From Psychrobacter sp. bablab_jr014 (GTDB lineage: Bacteria; Pseudomonadota; Gammaproteobacteria; Pseudomonadales; Moraxellaceae), in assembly GCF_016464015.1 (NCBI RefSeq), contig NZ_JACDXT010000004.1:1-64000 (forward strand): a stretch of DNA of 64,000 nt. Direction: 5' to 3'. The notes under the pieces are model-generated. The model did not search any database and was not told the DNA's origin. It worked only from the letters and a program-made list of their open reading frames with translations. Shown one piece after another: positions 61,635-64,000 of this stretch. The position numbers were made by a program, and so were the translations under genes. Position 1 is the first letter of the stretch; the number at the start of each line of letters is the position of its first letter.

Positions 61635-61696
61635 CGCACTCTTACTTCCCTTTCTGTGGCACTCAGTATTAGCACAATACTAAATTCCATCCACAA

Positions 61697-61734
61697 AAAA
61701 AGCCCCTAGAGACGTCGAAATCAAAGGGGCTTTT
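61697..61734. terminator. Terminator between 61634 and 61756 genes
   Basis: AAAAAGCCCCT and AGGGGCTTTT arms, 17-base loop. It separates the first gene from the rest of the rightward set, which then depends on read-through, antitermination or an unseen promoter. Confidence 0.8.
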
Positions 61735-61755
61735 ACTTAAATAAGCGAGATTATT

Positions 61756-62100
61756 ATGAATCAACAACCCAAATTAGTCAAACCAAATCGCGGAGTTATC
61801 ACGCGCACAATCATGCCAGCCAAGCAAGTCCCCTTAGCTCAGAAGTTTATAGCGGGCGCTATCGAAGGCATTCATGACTTTATCGTTGCCCTAGTCATTG
61901 TGGCGATATTTATCGGTATTGCTACTGGCTGCACCAAGTACGTCGAGCATCGCCAGCAAGCAGAAAAGCAAGTCGATACCACCACGCACTACCAGCGCAC
62001 CCCTTATGAAGAAGCGCGCATTGCTCATTTTCGCGCCCAAAACAAACATGCCAATCAAGTATTGGCAAGTATCCGCACAGACAATGGGAGTGTCCAGTAA
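61756..62100 (+). CDS. Single-pass membrane protein (114 aa)
   Basis: 114 residues, one hydrophobic segment at ~40-60 (IHDFIVALVIVAIFIGIATG) followed by CTKYVEHRQQAEKQ and a polar tail. No family known. It shares one base (TAATG junction) with the next gene. Confidence 0.68.
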   Translation: MNQQPKLVKPNRGVITRTIMPAKQVPLAQKFIAGAIEGIHDFIVALVIVAIFIGIATGCTKYVEHRQQAEKQVDTTTHYQRTPYEEARIAHFRAQNKHANQVLASIRTDNGSVQ

Positions 62101-62813
62101 TGACTAATCAAACCAAACCCATACGCGCAACTTTAAACATCAAATCAGCGCGCAAGTATTCTGACGGCTTAATCGGCGCACAGGTCATCCTCTTAGATGA
62201 AAAGAAAAATCGCACTTACTTCGCTTGCCGTGCTAGTCGCGTACCCAATAAAACCGAAGTCGATACCACTAACATTTGGATGTACACAAATGGCGGCTGG
62301 AAGCGCGGGGCAAAACCTAACGATGCTGAACTTGCGCTAATCACATCAAGCATGGACTCACTGATAACCCGTTGCTCTCACTTGTTTAACCGCGAATTAT
62401 GCGGCTCAACAAGCAGTCATAAGCAATACGGTATGTGGGACGACACTGTGATATCACTTTGTGAACCAAAAATGATGCAGGGTCATGTCATTAAGATTGG
62501 CGCACGCATTTTTACTGCGGGTAGCTGGGACGCTTTAACCAAAACCCGCGATGAATCAGTCATTAAGTATCGACTGATTGGCGACACTCAACATGAGGTT
62601 AAATATCTGAGCCTCAAAGAGGACAGCGATATATTGCGTCGGCTAAAGAAACAGTTTGAGTATGCGTGTAAGCAATATGCAAACAAGCGCGCGCGCCAGC
62701 CCGTAGGATTTAGAGGTTGGGAAGACAGCAACCAATACAAATACAGCGTTGGACAACTGCCTCAGTCCCCTGCTCAATACCGCCAAAGTCAGAGACACGC
62801 CAATGCATCCTAG
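62100..62813 (+). CDS. Uncharacterised early protein (237 aa)
   Basis: 237 residues, mixed alpha/beta, with a basic C-terminal helix (LKKQFEYACKQYANKRARQPVG) and a Gln/Ser-rich tail. Not recognised. It belongs to the rightward early set between a membrane protein and a 63-residue gene. Confidence 0.7.
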   Translation: MTNQTKPIRATLNIKSARKYSDGLIGAQVILLDEKKNRTYFACRASRVPNKTEVDTTNIWMYTNGGWKRGAKPNDAELALITSSMDSLITRCSHLFNRELCGSTSSHKQYGMWDDTVISLCEPKMMQGHVIKIGARIFTAGSWDALTKTRDESVIKYRLIGDTQHEVKYLSLKEDSDILRRLKKQFEYACKQYANKRARQPVGFRGWEDSNQYKYSVGQLPQSPAQYRQSQRHANAS

Positions 62814-62994
62814 TAATTCAAACTCACAAAGCCAACGATGGCTATCAACATCAGACGCGCAGATAGTCACCCGCGTCATAGAAATTGATAACCATTTACT
62901 GGCAGCCATAGACAAAACACCGCGCATCAAGCGCGGTCGGGATGCCAAGTTTTTGGCAAAAATTGCTAAGCGTCAACCAATTATTAAGGAATAA
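62803..62994 (+). CDS. Small uncharacterised protein (63 aa)
   Basis: 63 residues from ATG 62803, overlapping the previous stop by 11 nt; an upstream in-frame start would overlap it much more. Helical, basic C terminus (PRIKRGRDAKFLAKIAKR). Not recognised. Confidence 0.55.
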   Translation: MHPSNSNSQSQRWLSTSDAQIVTRVIEIDNHLLAAIDKTPRIKRGRDAKFLAKIAKRQPIIKE

Positions 62995-62996
62995 AA

Positions 62997-63503
62997 ATGT
63001 CTAAAACAAGTAAGAAGCGCCGCGTGGCAAAGAAGAAAACTCAGATGCGTGCCGCGCACAAGGAAAAAGCCAATAAACCTCTGTTTTACGATGGCTTTAT
63101 GAAAGTGCCACTGGATAGTGGTCTTGAGCCTCACGAGGTTAAACGACGGACTGAATATGATGGTGACTGGATCAACCCTGCTATACGTGAGGAGATCTTA
63201 GGCAGTCCACGCAAGTTTAAAGTGACAGCGCATATAACCGATAGCAAGGGTGAAAAGGCTGTAGCAACTATTGACTATCAAGGGTATGGCAGCCGCAACA
63301 CTATTGCCGACGCCTCAATCGTTGCCTTTGATGCAGCACGCGAAAAGAAAGGCGATATTGTAATGCGTAGGTCTTATATCGTGGTGCGTGCCCGCAAAGA
63401 TGGCAGTAAAGCGCCCAAAGAAGTAGATATCGAAGCTCTACAAGCCTCTAAGCGCAAGGCAATTATGGGGCTTGCTAATCCGATGATGTGGGGAGGTCGA
63501 TAG
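62997..63503 (+). CDS. Uncharacterised early protein with basic N terminus (168 aa)
   Basis: 168 residues with AAGGA before the ATG, two bases after the previous stop. Very basic N terminus (KTSKKRRVAKKKTQMRAAHKEK), then a domain with KVTAHITDSKGEKAVATID. Likely nucleic-acid-binding. Not assigned. Confidence 0.7.
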   Translation: MSKTSKKRRVAKKKTQMRAAHKEKANKPLFYDGFMKVPLDSGLEPHEVKRRTEYDGDWINPAIREEILGSPRKFKVTAHITDSKGEKAVATIDYQGYGSRNTIADASIVAFDAAREKKGDIVMRRSYIVVRARKDGSKAPKEVDIEALQASKRKAIMGLANPMMWGGR

Positions 63504-64000
63504 TATGCGAAAGATTAAAGAACGCCCGATTATCCTGACCGCCGATGAAGTGCGCGCGGTGCTTGCTGGTGAGAAGACCCAGCATCGAGTGGTTATCGAA
63601 AACACTTCTGATACTGCTATTTTGTTTGATGGCAGAGCGTGGCGCTATGACGGTTTGGAATTCAAAGAAAACGGTTGTTGCGAGCCTGACTCGCAAGGTC
63701 TGCATTACATGGAGCGCTTAGCGCCAGAAAAAGGCTTAGTGCATCAATATACGGAAGAGTATGAGAGTGTTGGTTATTGCCCCCATGGTGCTATTGGTGA
63801 TCGGTTATGGGTTCAGGAGCTACACGCACGAACAGAAAAGGAAGACTTGATTACTCGCACTCACTACTATGCTGGTAATGGTGATTTAAGGCCTGACTTA
63901 CGCCACGATGCAGGACTACTTAAAAAGTATCCTGCATCTGATATGCCACGCTGGGCAAGTCGCGTTCTGTTAGAAATTACCGACATTCGCATTGAGCGTG
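63504..64000 (+). CDS. Phage ASCH-like protein, cut by window end
   Basis: Open frame from ATG 63504 to the last base without a stop (165 codons seen). ILTADEVRAVLAGEKTQHR at the start, GDRLWVQE in the middle and DMPRWASRVLLEITDIRIER near the cut match phage ASCH-type proteins, often annotated as morphogenetic proteins. The ASCH fold binds RNA or nucleotides. The ATG lies directly after the previous stop. Confidence 0.75.

Noticed and set aside
1..64000. CRISPR array
   Set aside because: No regularly spaced short repeats with unique spacers seen; the repeats present are promoter boxes, operators and gene fragments.
1..64000. Right attachment site (second copy of the tRNA 3' end)
   Set aside because: Not found; genes still run rightward at the window edge, so the right end is outside.

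Overview
The window reads as the left part of a large integrated temperate phage with a contractile tail. It sits next to a tRNA with a CAT anticodon (best match tRNA-Ile2) in a gammaproteobacterial chromosome. A Psychrobacter/Moraxellaceae host is my guess from general sequence style, not proven. The right end of the prophage lies beyond base 64000. Late functions recall phage P1: a DarB-like methylase-helicase of about 2200 residues, a DarA/DdrB-like polyvalent protein, a prohead-protease candidate and a ~614-residue capsid protein. The regulatory block recalls P2-type phages (CP76-type CII, XRE repressor facing a Cro-like protein).

Layout: 1-46 tRNA 3' end (attachment site); 219-1484 tyrosine integrase; 1628-15937 leftward late genes (antirestriction proteins, GH19 endolysin, two membrane proteins, three uncharacterised proteins); 16.1-23.6 kb AT-rich accessory island (HNH protein, KilA-N antirepressor facing a ribbon-helix-helix protein, RES-domain protein, restriction-modification module); 23.7-53.5 kb leftward virion genes (portal, spike, hub, wedges, sheath-like, capsid, tail fibre, terminase, protease candidate, tape-measure/lysin) with a hicAB insertion at 28.9-29.8 kb; 53.5-58.6 kb leftward early genes (XRE, DUF1064, DUF1376 replication protein, AntA-type antirepressor, CII, Cro); 58.7-61.0 kb rightward lysogenic operon (repressor, HipA-like kinase, DUF3037 protein); 61.07-64 kb a second rightward operon under the same operator type.

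The strongest new observation is a late-promoter family. Eleven leftward sites carry GGAACA followed by exactly 27 bp and then a -10 hexamer of TANNAT type. Ten precede the first gene of a late operon and one lies inside a gene just upstream of the lysis genes. In three of them the -10 or start point lies within a terminator-like hairpin whose right arm also carries the ribosome-binding site.

Other points: three direct copies of the 3' end of one virion gene bracket two accessory cassettes; the phage repressor is translationally coupled to a HipA-like kinase and a DUF3037 protein; palindromic operators recur at 58.63-58.71 and 61.07-61.12 kb; and a [FY]DS[ML] motif recurs in proteins likely to be in the prohead.
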